Assembly (NCBI GenBank): GCA_016125385.1 | Contig: WGLV01000032.1 | Coordinates: 62,001 to 126,000 of the forward strand | Length of the DNA stretch: 64,000 bases | Direction of reading: 5' to 3' | Source of the DNA: a bacterium | GTDB lineage: Bacteria > Hinthialibacterota > Hinthialibacteria > Hinthialibacterales > Hinthialibacteraceae | Shown here: piece by piece, positions 43,170 through 51,808 of the stretch | How positions within the stretch are numbered: position 1 is the stretch's first letter | Layout: each line of letters starts with the position of its first letter | Notes under the pieces: generated by a model | The model's database searches: none | Seen by the model: the letters and a program-made list of their open reading frames with translations, nothing else | What the model was told of the DNA's origin: nothing | Made by a program: the position numbers and the translations under genes

Positions 43170-43311
43170 CAGGTACTCTCCCCGGGAGATGAGATTCGAT
43201 TTCACGTTTCGATGCTACGAAAAAAAACTCGGCGGGGCAATCCGCCTTCACTTGTGTTTTGAGCGCGATTTTGTGAAGGTATCAGATAAATCCCGTTACG
43301 CGAGGCCAAAG

Positions 43312-44850
43312 ATGAAACGACGCGCTCTGATTCAGACGCTGGCCGCCGCCGCGCTGCATGGTTGCGCGGGCGCGGTTCGACGAACCACGGCAGCCGCCGT
43401 CCGGCGCCCCAACGTGGTGGTTCTGCTTGCCGACGACCTGGGCTATGGCGACGTCGGCGCCATTAATCCCGAATCGAAAATCCCCACTTATAACATGAAC
43501 CGGCTCGCGCGCGAGGGCGTACTCTTTACCGACGCGCATTCGCCCTCGGCGGTGTGTACGCCGACGCGCTACGGCCTGCTGACCGGACGCTACCCCTGGA
43601 GGTCGCGCCTCAAGACGGGCGTGTTGTGGGGATGGTCACCGCCGCTGATCGAAACCTCGCGTCTCACGCTCGGTTCGATGCTTCAGAAGCAGGGCTACCG
43701 AACCGCCTGCGTGGGCAAGTGGCATCTCGGGCTCGACTGGACCACAAGCACCGGGCGCAAGTTGAGCGATTCCTCGAACGAAAACGGCGACGACGTCGAT
43801 CTATCCAAACAATTTCATCACGGACCCGCCGCGCTTGGTTTCGATTACTCGTTCATCATCCCCGCCTCGCTCGATATGGACCCGTATTGTTACGTCGAGA
43901 ACGACCGCCGCGTCGCCGAACCGACCGAACGGATCGAACGCAGCGGCTACCCCGCCTACTATCGCGGCGGACCCATCGCGCCCGGTTTCAAGCATGAGGA
44001 GGTTTTGCCGGCTTTTACCCGAAAGGCTACCGGGTTTATTGAAAATCACGTCAAAGAGCACGCGGATCAGCCTTTTTTTCTGTATTTTCCGCTATCGGCG
44101 CCGCATACGCCGTGGGTTCCGAAACCATTCGCGCGGCAGCGCAGCCGCGCCGGGGTTTACGGCGATTTCGCCTACGAAGCCGATTGGGCGGCCGGCGAGG
44201 TTCTCAATACGCTCGACCGGCTGGGGCTGGCGGACGACACGCTGGTCATCATGGCCAGCGATAACGGTGCGCATATCGATCATATCGGCCAGCATAACAA
44301 CGGCGTGTCGGAAGGCGGGCCCGAAGACAACTTCGGCCACGCCGCCAACGACGGATTACGCGGTCAGAAAGCCGACGCGTGGGACGGCGGGCATCGCGTT
44401 CCATTCATCGTGCGCTGGCCGGGCCGCATCCGGCCTGAAACCCGGTGCGATGAAACCGTCTGTCTCGTCGACCTGATGGCGACGCTGGCCGATCTGACCG
44501 GATATGACTTGCCCGATGACGCGGGAGAGGACAGTTTCAGCATCATGCCCGCGCTGCTGGGGGTTCCGCACGGCGGTGCGGTGCGCGAGTCGCTGGTGGT
44601 CGAGTCGGCGAACGGATTTTACTGTATGCGCAAAGGGCCGTGGAAGCTGATCGAAGGGCGCGGTTCAGGTGGATTCACCCAACCCAAGAAAATCGAGCCC
44701 GGCCCCGGCGAGCCGGTGGGGCAGCTCTATCACATGAAGCACGATCTCGCGGAGAGCCATAACCTGTTCATGGAGCGGCCCGACCTGGTGATCAAGCTGC
44801 GCGCCGAACTGGAACGCATTAAAAACGCGGGGCGAAGCCGCCCCGCATGA
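43312..44850 (+). CDS. Sulfatase (arylsulfatase A family)
   Basis: A 512-residue alkaline-phosphatase-fold sulfatase that removes sulfate esters from glycans or similar. The metal-site start is NVVVLLADDLGYGDVG, the formylglycine site is CTPTRYGLLTGR with Cys82, then GKWHLGLDW and a DNGAHID loop with further metal ligands. The N-terminus is Tat- or lipoprotein-like (RRALIQTLAAAALHGCAGA), so it is probably exported. ATG 43312 with GAGG 6 bp upstream is preferred over the track start. Cys activation would need an anaerobic (anSME) or other enzyme; the FGE-like protein here lacks its own catalytic Cys. Confidence 0.95.
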   Translation: MKRRALIQTLAAAALHGCAGAVRRTTAAAVRRPNVVVLLADDLGYGDVGAINPESKIPTYNMNRLAREGVLFTDAHSPSAVCTPTRYGLLTGRYPWRSRLKTGVLWGWSPPLIETSRLTLGSMLQKQGYRTACVGKWHLGLDWTTSTGRKLSDSSNENGDDVDLSKQFHHGPAALGFDYSFIIPASLDMDPYCYVENDRRVAEPTERIERSGYPAYYRGGPIAPGFKHEEVLPAFTRKATGFIENHVKEHADQPFFLYFPLSAPHTPWVPKPFARQRSRAGVYGDFAYEADWAAGEVLNTLDRLGLADDTLVIMASDNGAHIDHIGQHNNGVSEGGPEDNFGHAANDGLRGQKADAWDGGHRVPFIVRWPGRIRPETRCDETVCLVDLMATLADLTGYDLPDDAGEDSFSIMPALLGVPHGGAVRESLVVESANGFYCMRKGPWKLIEGRGSGGFTQPKKIEPGPGEPVGQLYHMKHDLAESHNLFMERPDLVIKLRAELERIKNAGRSRPA

Positions 44851-44859
44851 GTGAGAAAA

Positions 44860-45162
44860 TCAGCGGGCGGGATTAGAGGCCCAAGGTTTAATCTTATTCA
44901 GCACGGGGCTTAGCGCTCGTTCGGCGACTTCGGTGTCGTGCGCGGCTTGAGCACGCAGCCAGTATCCGTTGGATAGTCCGAAAAAGCGGCATAACCTCAA
45001 ATCCGTATCCGCCGTGATAGAGCGTTTTCCCGCGACGATTTCTCCAATGCGCTGCGCGGGCACGCCGATTTCCTTGGAGAGCCGATAACGGCTGATCCCC
45101 ATCGGTTTGAGAAATTCTTCCAGCAAAAGCTCGCCCGGAGTAACAGGGAAGAGGTCGTTCAT
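44860..45162 (-). CDS. higA: HigA/VapI-type antitoxin (orphan)
   Basis: A 100-residue XRE-type helix-turn-helix regulator: TPGELLLEEFLKPMGISRYR, then LSKEIGVPAQRIGEIVAGKR and TDLRLCRFFGLSNGYWLRAQ. HigA antitoxins repress their own operon and bind the HigB RNase. No HigB is found on either side: the sulfatase ends 10 bp away and a peptidase gene lies immediately upstream. It is therefore an orphan, or the toxin was lost. Confidence 0.88.
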   Translation of the reverse strand: MNDLFPVTPGELLLEEFLKPMGISRYRLSKEIGVPAQRIGEIVAGKRSITADTDLRLCRFFGLSNGYWLRAQAAHDTEVAERALSPVLNKIKPWASNPAR

Positions 45163-45166
45163 TCTC

Positions 45167-46456
45167 TCATTCTCCCGGGTCGGAGTCGGGCAGCGGTTTC
45201 GCGTTGGGATCGGGAATTTTCCACGGCCATTGCGGGATGGGCGCCTTGGGCTGGTAGGGGTGTTTCATCTGGGCGACGCCGATGGCGTCTTTGCCGATCC
45301 AGCGTACCAGCGTACCGTCCAGGCTGATGTAGCCGCGGGTATCCATGTGGACGTAAGGGGTCTGTACGATTTCGCCGCGTTCGTAGTAATCGTGGTGGGG
45401 GTACGGCCCGGCGCCGCCGACGAGCTTGTTTCCTTCGTCGCGCAGCCGCGTATCGAGCCGGTTCACCGAGTGCATGATGACGTTCGCGTCGCCGATGTCG
45501 ATGCGTCCGTCGCCGTTGAGGTCGTCGATCACCAGATCGTCGTCTTCATCAATGATGAAGTCGACCGCGCGGCCGTACATGTGCATCGAAAAAGGCGACT
45601 TCAGCGTCAGGTCGCCGTCGCGGTTGCGCCGCCCCAGGTTATAATCAGGGCTGCGAAAACCATAAAAGATTTTTAATTTCGTAACTGGATGGCCGTCTTC
45701 TTTCAACTGCTCTTCCAGCAGATGAATCTTGCGTAATAACGTCGGATGAATGGCGATATATCGCGGGTACTTCAGGTTGAGAAAGCGCGGATCAAGATCA
45801 AAGTCGCCCAGCGTGTAGTTTTCGAATATTTTGATGAAATACGTTTCATGATTAATCTCGTAGAACAGGGAAGGGCGGGTGTACACGTCCGCGTTTTCCT
45901 CCACCTGTTTTCGAGTCTGTTCGTTGGAAATCAGCTTCAGATGTTGCGGCGCGGCGGGGTCGGGGAACTGTCCGATCACGTACCCATTGATTCGCCCGTT
46001 CTGAATTTTGGGGACGTAAAACGGAATGATGCAGATTTTTTCCGTTTCAAAGGGAATTCTGATCGGTTCCGGCTTCTTGAAGTAGGAAAGCAATCCTTTG
46101 GATGGCGGGGTGTAAACCAACTCGCCTTTAACGCGGATCACCTGTTTGCCGGGATCCATCCCCGTCCAGACGCAACGCGCTCCCTGCGCCTCGACGGCTC
46201 CGGAGGTGACTTCCCAGTTCAGTACGGTGGGTTCGGCGGTGAAATCTTCCGGCGGCTTGGGGTTCGGTTCGATGCGGCAGAGAAAATCCAGTGAGGGCGT
46301 CGCCTCGGTCACGAATACCGCCTCGCTCTGAAACTCCTGATTTTCGCAGGTCAGTTGGGCGTTGGCGTGATAGTCCGTCTGTTCCTGCGTCCAGGCCGGT
46401 GAAACGGCTGCGAATCCGATTAGAATGGCTGCAATCCATAAAGCGTGATTCTTCAT
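45167..46456 (-). CDS. M15/DUF882-like peptidase with a dockerin-like insert
   Basis: A 429-residue exported protein (signal IAAILIGFAAVSPAWT). A beta-rich N-terminal region precedes the M15/YcbK-type catalytic part: FYGFRSPDYN, then SFSMHMYGRAVDFIID and YVHMDTRGYISL with the HxxxxxxD and HxDxRG motifs of D-Ala-D-Ala carboxypeptidases. Between them lies DLNGDGRIDIGDANVIM, a dockerin-like EF-hand loop. It should act on peptidoglycan cross-links in the periplasm. It starts immediately upstream of the HigA gene on the same strand and ends 4 bp before its start. Confidence 0.85.
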   Translation of the reverse strand: MKNHALWIAAILIGFAAVSPAWTQEQTDYHANAQLTCENQEFQSEAVFVTEATPSLDFLCRIEPNPKPPEDFTAEPTVLNWEVTSGAVEAQGARCVWTGMDPGKQVIRVKGELVYTPPSKGLLSYFKKPEPIRIPFETEKICIIPFYVPKIQNGRINGYVIGQFPDPAAPQHLKLISNEQTRKQVEENADVYTRPSLFYEINHETYFIKIFENYTLGDFDLDPRFLNLKYPRYIAIHPTLLRKIHLLEEQLKEDGHPVTKLKIFYGFRSPDYNLGRRNRDGDLTLKSPFSMHMYGRAVDFIIDEDDDLVIDDLNGDGRIDIGDANVIMHSVNRLDTRLRDEGNKLVGGAGPYPHHDYYERGEIVQTPYVHMDTRGYISLDGTLVRWIGKDAIGVAQMKHPYQPKAPIPQWPWKIPDPNAKPLPDSDPGE

Positions 46457-46596
46457 AACTCAACCCGAATGATAAGATGGTTGCCGAACGAAGGTTGCTT
46501 GACTCTGTCTGAGCAGTCTGCATTATACCCTCAGCAGCGATCCAGCGAACATTTGGTCGCAGGTTACCGCCACAGAGTTCACGAAAAAAGGAGCCA

Positions 46597-47610
46597 ATGA
46601 TGCCGTGGCGCGACGTCCCCTGCCGTGAAACCGTCCGGCGCATGATCGTGCGCTCCGCGCGAAAAAACATGCTGGCGGGTTCTCATCTGATCTATGGCCC
46701 TCCCGGCGCCGGTCAGGTCCAGGTGGGCCGGGCGCTGGCGAAGACGCTGTTATGCGGCGCGGCCGAGTTTGATTTCTGCGGCGAATGCGGCGTATGCCGC
46801 CGCGTTGAAGCGCTCGCTCACCCCGATTGTATCGAATTGCGGCCCGAAAACGACTGGAGCGACCCCGATCGCAAGGGACGCATGTATTCCGTCGAGCACA
46901 TGCGGCGCGTGATGGAGTTCGCTCGCGAACATCCTTACGAGGCGGATCGCAAGGTGTTTATCGTTCACGACGCGCATCGCATCACCATCGGCGGCGCCAA
47001 CAGCCAACTCAAGATGCTTGAAGAGCCTCCCGCGCACGTGATGTTCATTCTGCTGTCGGATAACGACAACGCCATCCTGCCCACCATCAAGTCGCGCTGC
47101 CGCAAGATCCGGCTCTCCCAACTGGATACGGCGGGGCTGGCGGGCCGGCTGGAAGGAGCGTCATCAAAGCAGGAAGCCGAAACGCTGGCCCGCGCGGCGG
47201 GGGGGCTGCCCGAAAAGGCGCATCAACTGTTGGAAAGCGGCTATCTCAGCCAGCGCGATGAGATTCTCGCCGCGCTCAAGCGCAGTCTTCAGAGTGAATA
47301 CGCCGTTGGCGAAGCCGCCGACCTGATGGCGAGCGCCAAGGATGAAGCCTACGAACGGCTGATTGTTCTCATCGGTTTGTTGCGCGACGCTTCTCTACTG
47401 GCGGCGGGCGTGAACGATGGACCGTTTTATAATCCCGACCAGGTGGGCGCTCTTACCAAAATCGCGCGCGGGGCCCCGCTCGAAAACTGGTTCGAAGCGA
47501 TCGAAGCCGCGTTCGAGATGCTGGAAGGGCTCGATCGGAATTACAACTCCGTGCTGATGTTTACGTCAATATTTCTTCGACTCAGAGAAAAAACCGGATC
47601 GGGGGTTTAG
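46597..47610 (+). CDS. holB: DNA polymerase III delta-prime subunit
   Basis: A 337-residue clamp-loader subunit. The AAA+ fold is clear, with a P-loop remnant GPPGAGQVQVGRALA (GKT replaced, as expected for non-ATP-binding delta-prime), a zinc module CGECGVCRRVEALAHPDC, then RKVFIVHDAHRITIGGANSQ and PAHVMFILLSDNDNAILPTIKSRC with a sensor-like region. AAGGAG precedes ATG 46597 or ATG 46600. It is alone, not next to tmk. Confidence 0.9.
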   Translation: MMPWRDVPCRETVRRMIVRSARKNMLAGSHLIYGPPGAGQVQVGRALAKTLLCGAAEFDFCGECGVCRRVEALAHPDCIELRPENDWSDPDRKGRMYSVEHMRRVMEFAREHPYEADRKVFIVHDAHRITIGGANSQLKMLEEPPAHVMFILLSDNDNAILPTIKSRCRKIRLSQLDTAGLAGRLEGASSKQEAETLARAAGGLPEKAHQLLESGYLSQRDEILAALKRSLQSEYAVGEAADLMASAKDEAYERLIVLIGLLRDASLLAAGVNDGPFYNPDQVGALTKIARGAPLENWFEAIEAAFEMLEGLDRNYNSVLMFTSIFLRLREKTGSGV

Positions 47611-47725
47611 CGTTTTTTTTTCGCGCGTTGAAACATTCTTCTAGCCTGCCAGCCCCTGTTTCCATTATAATGCGGCATTCTGTGCGACTCACAAGAAACT
47701 CATGACTCACCACAAGGAGCCTGCC

Positions 47726-48952
47726 ATGACCTGGAGTATCTGGATTCGATTCAGCGTGATGATGCTTTTTCAATACCTCGTCTGGGGCGCCTGGGGCGAT
47801 TACCTGCCCGTTTACCTGGGGACGTTGAATTTTACCTCGGTCGAGATCGGCTGGGTCATGAGTATGCTATTTTTCGCCTCGATGTTCGCGCCTTTTATCG
47901 GCGGGCAGATCACGGACCGCTGGATGGACTCGGAAAAATACCTCGGCCTGTCGCAGCTGGCGTGCGGCGTGCTCATGTTCATCATGGCGGGCATGACGTC
48001 ATTCTGGCCTTTTCTGATTCTGATGTTTGTGTGGTCGGTTTTTTACGCTCCCACCCTGCCGCTTACCAACGCTATCTGTTTCCGTAATCTGAACGACGTC
48101 GAACGCGAGTTCGGGTCGATCCGCTTCTGGGGAACCATCGGCTGGATCGTGGCGGGGTTCGCGCTGACCTATCTGCTGACCATGTCGGGCGACGGCGCCA
48201 GCTGTCTGCGTCTTTCCGGCGCGGCGTCGATCGTCATGGGCGTGTTCAGTTTCGTGCTGCCGAATACGCCGCCCAAAAAAGATTCCGACAAGCCTTTCGC
48301 GTTTCTTGAAGCGCTGAAACTGTTCAAAGACCCCACCTTCGCCGCGTTTATGGGGATCTCGTTCATCGTCGCGACCGAACTCATGTTCTATTACGTGCTG
48401 ACCGGCCCGTTTCTGAAAGACCTTGGGATTCAGGAGGCTAATATTCCGTCCGTCATGCGCCTGGCGCAGATCGCCGAGCTCTTTTCGCTGATCGTGCTGC
48501 TTCCCTGGATCCTGCCTCGCACGGGCATCAAATGGGCGATGATGATCGGCATTATCGCCTGGCCCATCCGCTATATCATCTTCGCCATCGGAACCCCCAC
48601 CTGGCTGGTGGTGGCTTCGTTGCCGCTGCACGGCCTGTGCTACGTTTTCTTCTTTGTGGTCGGTCAGATTTACGTGGACAAAGCCGCGCCGGAAGAGATT
48701 CGCGGGTCGGCTCAATCGCTCTGGGCGTTCGTCGTCTTCGGCCTTGGCCTGACGTTCGGTTCGGTATTCGCCGGATGGATTCAGTCGATCTGTTCGGAAG
48801 TTTCCGTAGTTAACGGCGTAACGACAACGATTTATCACTGGCGGACGATTTTCATTATCCCGGTCGTGTTGACGGTGTTATGCGCGATTCTGTTTCTGGT
48901 GCAATTCCATGAACCCCAGAAAAAGATTGAAACCGGGGAGCCTGTAAATTAA
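47726..48952 (+). CDS. MFS transporter, nucleoside:H+ symporter-like
   Basis: A 408-residue, twelve-TM major facilitator of the NHS/NupG type: WIRFSVMMLFQYLVWGAWGD at the N-terminus, then TLNFTSVEIGWVMSMLFFAS, an ITDRWMDSEKYLGL loop 2-3 motif and ISFIVATELMFYYVLTGPFL in the second half. Nucleoside or sugar uptake is the likely role. AAGGAG lies 6 bp before ATG 47726; the track start at 47702 adds 8 residues. Confidence 0.9.
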   Translation: MTWSIWIRFSVMMLFQYLVWGAWGDYLPVYLGTLNFTSVEIGWVMSMLFFASMFAPFIGGQITDRWMDSEKYLGLSQLACGVLMFIMAGMTSFWPFLILMFVWSVFYAPTLPLTNAICFRNLNDVEREFGSIRFWGTIGWIVAGFALTYLLTMSGDGASCLRLSGAASIVMGVFSFVLPNTPPKKDSDKPFAFLEALKLFKDPTFAAFMGISFIVATELMFYYVLTGPFLKDLGIQEANIPSVMRLAQIAELFSLIVLLPWILPRTGIKWAMMIGIIAWPIRYIIFAIGTPTWLVVASLPLHGLCYVFFFVVGQIYVDKAAPEEIRGSAQSLWAFVVFGLGLTFGSVFAGWIQSICSEVSVVNGVTTTIYHWRTIFIIPVVLTVLCAILFLVQFHEPQKKIETGEPVN

Positions 48953-48966
48953 GCATAAATAAAGGA

Positions 48967-48996
48967 TTGCACAATCACCTTTTTGTTACCTATAAT
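48967..48996 (+). promoter_or_regulatory. Putative promoter of the LecA-like lipoprotein gene
   Basis: TTGCAC (48967-48972), an 18-bp spacer and a perfect TATAAT (48991-48996), leaving an ~80-nt leader before ATG 49078. Confidence 0.5.
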
Positions 48997-49077
48997 AAGA
49001 ATGATGACCGTTTGTTTTTATTGAGCCGTATTTTTTTTCGGGTTTGAGGGACGTTCGCGTCTCCATCAGGAACGAAC

Positions 49078-49737
49078 ATGAATGAAACCATGACTGACGA
49101 AACGAGACGAGTCTCGCGGCGCGGTTGGCTGCGCGCCGTGGGAGCGGCGGCGGGCGTTTGCCTGCTCGGCGGTTGTGACGTTAAACTGCCCAATACGGAA
49201 ATACTCAATCCGCGCGATACGTTTCTGAATCCTCCAACCATGCTCGACCCGAGGCGCGAGTTTGGATACCTCGGCACCATTTCCGTCCAAGTGCCCGCCG
49301 TGTCGGATATTTTTCTGGCGGGGGCGCTTGATGGAGAAACCCTCGAAAGCCCCGACGGCCATTCCGTCGATGAAGCGCCCGCCAACTCACCGGTCGAAGT
49401 GCTTGATGGCATGATACGCGGCGGCGAAACCCTCGATATCTTCGCGTCGGGCACGGCGCGTCATATCCCCACCAAATCGATCTCATTCGGCCCGCGCGGT
49501 TGGGAAACCGTGGTGCAGGCCGGTCCCGCCCGAGGCTATGAAGCGTTTCAGGGCCCCATCGGTGCGCTGGTCGGGTTGTTTAACAACCAGCGGACGCCGT
49601 TTATCATCGGTCAGCGGATTCAGGTCGTCGTCCCCCGTTACGCTCGCAGCCTGTACCTGGCTCTGCTTGATTTTCCTGGCGCTTCCGCCAACAACGAAGG
49701 TTCCTTCGACGTATCCATCGAAGTCATCCGCCGCTAG
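49078..49737 (+). CDS. Tat-type lipoprotein with LecA-like C-terminal domain
   Basis: A 219-residue protein. The N-terminus VSRRGWLRAVGAAAGVCLLGGC combines a twin-arginine motif with a lipobox, so it is probably a Tat-exported lipoprotein. The C-terminal part (ALVGLFNNQRTPFIIGQRI, then LYLALLDFPGASANNEGSFD) resembles the LecA/PA-IL galactose-lectin fold in its calcium-site region. The first half (GYLGTISVQVPAVSDIF) is beta-rich and unassigned. The likely role is carbohydrate binding at the surface. The lectin call is tentative; the signal is firm. Confidence 0.65.
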   Translation: MNETMTDETRRVSRRGWLRAVGAAAGVCLLGGCDVKLPNTEILNPRDTFLNPPTMLDPRREFGYLGTISVQVPAVSDIFLAGALDGETLESPDGHSVDEAPANSPVEVLDGMIRGGETLDIFASGTARHIPTKSISFGPRGWETVVQAGPARGYEAFQGPIGALVGLFNNQRTPFIIGQRIQVVVPRYARSLYLALLDFPGASANNEGSFDVSIEVIRR

Positions 49738-49743
49738 CGGACA

Positions 49744-49798
49744 GTGTCCGCTGCCGAGTCTTTGGGCCGTGCGCACCAAGCGGCCTCGTTGGGCCTGA
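49744..49798. repeat. 55-bp direct repeat, copy 1
   Basis: Matches 49851-49905 with a few substitutions (GTGTCCGC start, GGCCTCGTTGGGCCTGA end). It contains the reverse-strand 29-nt CCAACGA element (49764-49792). Confidence 0.9.
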
Positions 49799-49850
49799 TA
49801 AAGCGTGATCGAGATTCCATTTTAAGATTCAAGCCGGAGTGAAATTGGCC

Positions 49851-49905
49851 GTGTCCGCATCCGAACCTTTGGATCGTGCGCACCAAGCGGCCTCGTTGGG
49901 CCTGA
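49851..49905. repeat. 55-bp direct repeat, copy 2
   Basis: Second copy, 107 bp after copy 1, same orientation and length. It contains the 29-nt element at 49871-49899. Confidence 0.9.
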
Positions 49906-50155
49906 GGTTTGATTGATGGACAATTGTATTCAGAATCTGGCTGAATCGTAAACGTGATTCGGCGAATTGCACGGGCGGATTTCACCCCGCCCTTACGAAG
50001 TGATTGAGCCTCGTTTCCTCCGCAAGGTTTCAGGCGTTCCCATTCAAGCAACTTAACATTCGATTCCGTTTGTCAATAATGGGCCGGGGGAAGCCGCCGC
50101 GTTTTCAGGCGGCTTGTTCGCATTCCATTTTTAACCAACAACAAAGGGGACCGCC

Positions 50156-51796
50156 ATGTCATCATCAAAACTGCTCACAGCTGTCTGCGCGCTGTTCATC
50201 GTGACCGCAAGCGCGCCCGGCTTTGCGAAAGAAATCGAGTTTTTGCATACGCGGGGAACGGATATCGTTACGGAAAGCGGCGAGAAAGTCATGCCGCGCG
50301 GTTTGGGGCTGGGCAACTGGCTGCTGCCCGAAGGGTATATGTGGAAGTTCGGCGACCTAGGCGACCGGCCCCGCAAAATCGAAAAAATCGTCAGCGACCT
50401 GATCGGCGATGAAAACGCGGAGCGGTTCTGGCTGGAGTTTCGCCGCAATTACATCACCGAGGCGGATATCGCGCGCATCGCCGAACTGGGTTTCAACTCC
50501 GTCCGCCCCGCGTTGAACGCGCGACGGTTCATGACCGAAACCGATCCGCCTGAATACGTCGGCGAAGGTTTTGAACTGCTGGATAATCTGATCGCGTGGT
50601 GCAAGAAGTATGGCGTGTACGTCATAATCGATATGCACGGCGCGCCGGGCGGACAGACCGGCCAGAACATCGATGACAGTCCTAACAATGAGCCGGAGCT
50701 GTTTTCGAATCCAGAAAATCAGGATCGCCTCGAAGCCCTCTGGGTGAAGATCGCCGGCCGGTACAAGGATGAAGCGATCGTCGCCGGATACGATCTGCTC
50801 AATGAACCGTTGCCGCAACGCACCGGCGCCGCGGAAAAATACAAGGATCAGCTTGAGCCTCTCTACAAACGGCTCACGGCGGCGATCCGCAAGGTCGACC
50901 CCAAACATATGATTACCGTCGAAGGCTGCGACTGGGCCAATGACTGGTCAGTGTTTTCCGAACCGTTCGACGACAATCTCGTGTATCAGTTCCATTACTA
51001 CTGCTGGGATAACCCGTCCAATCTGAAAAGCGTTCAGAAATACATCGACTTCGGAAAAAAATGGAACGTCCCTGTGTGGGTCGGTGAAACCGGCGAACGT
51101 GACAACGCCATCTATTGGGGAACCACCCAGTATTTTGAAGCCAATAACATCGGCTGGTCGTTCTGGCCGTGGAAAAAGATGGATGCTTCCAACGCGCCGT
51201 ACTCGATTCCTCGTCCTGATGGATGGGACGAAATCGCGGGGTATTCTCGGGGGCGGGCCGCGCCGTCAAAGGAAACCGCTCAAAAAGCGTTCGATCAGTT
51301 GCTGGAAAACATCAAACTGGAAAACTGCGACTATTACCCCGACGTAGTGAACGCGATTCTGCGCCGCGTCCCCGGCAGGATCGAGTGTGAAAACTACGGT
51401 CATGAAGGCGCGGAGAAATCATACCACGTCAGTGATGACGGCGCGAAATCAGAGTTTTATCGAAAAAACGAACCGGTGAAATGCGTCACGATCGAGACCG
51501 GACAGCGCCGCCGTTCCGTCCAGGGGATTCAACTTTCAGCGGATGAATGGACGGCGTACGACTTCACGTCGCCAAAAGGCGAAACCTGCACGGCGGCGAT
51601 CCGGCTGAAAGTCGAAAAAGAACCCGCTGCGTTCAAATTGTTGGGCGCAAAGAATTCATGGCAGGTCAAAGTTAATAATACGGATTGGGAGACCGTTGAG
51701 GTGAACCCCATTCCATGCCAGGAGGGCGAGAATCATCTCCAGTTGCAGGTTATCAACGGGACGATCGAATTCGACTGGATCGAATTGAAGCCGTAA
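50156..51796 (+). CDS. GH5-type glycoside hydrolase with C-terminal CBM-like domain
   Basis: A 546-residue secreted enzyme (signal LTAVCALFIVTASAPGFA). The TIM barrel has PRGLGLGNWLLPEG, FNSVRPALNARRF, YVIIDMHGAPGGQTGQN, the acid/base Glu217 in DLLNEPLP, then LVYQFHYYCWDNPSN and the nucleophile Glu311 in VWVGETGERDN, as in GH5 cellulases and glucanases. The last ~170 residues (GRIECENYGHEGAEKSYHVS onward) look like a CBM6/35-type beta-sandwich that would bind polysaccharide. Substrate (cellulose, glucan or mannan) cannot be read. Confidence 0.92.
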   Translation: MSSSKLLTAVCALFIVTASAPGFAKEIEFLHTRGTDIVTESGEKVMPRGLGLGNWLLPEGYMWKFGDLGDRPRKIEKIVSDLIGDENAERFWLEFRRNYITEADIARIAELGFNSVRPALNARRFMTETDPPEYVGEGFELLDNLIAWCKKYGVYVIIDMHGAPGGQTGQNIDDSPNNEPELFSNPENQDRLEALWVKIAGRYKDEAIVAGYDLLNEPLPQRTGAAEKYKDQLEPLYKRLTAAIRKVDPKHMITVEGCDWANDWSVFSEPFDDNLVYQFHYYCWDNPSNLKSVQKYIDFGKKWNVPVWVGETGERDNAIYWGTTQYFEANNIGWSFWPWKKMDASNAPYSIPRPDGWDEIAGYSRGRAAPSKETAQKAFDQLLENIKLENCDYYPDVVNAILRRVPGRIECENYGHEGAEKSYHVSDDGAKSEFYRKNEPVKCVTIETGQRRRSVQGIQLSADEWTAYDFTSPKGETCTAAIRLKVEKEPAAFKLLGAKNSWQVKVNNTDWETVEVNPIPCQEGENHLQLQVINGTIEFDWIELKP

Positions 51797-51808
51797 GTCG
51801 AACCGTTT

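Larger units (their letters stand above)
49738..50155. other. Intergenic region with repeats upstream of GH5 gene
   Basis: About 420 bp between the LecA-like lipoprotein and the GH5 gene. It holds the two 55-bp repeats and the remote copies of the 29-nt element. The remainder has no clear ORF; the GH5 promoter should lie near its right end, with GGGGA just before ATG 50156. Confidence 0.75.
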
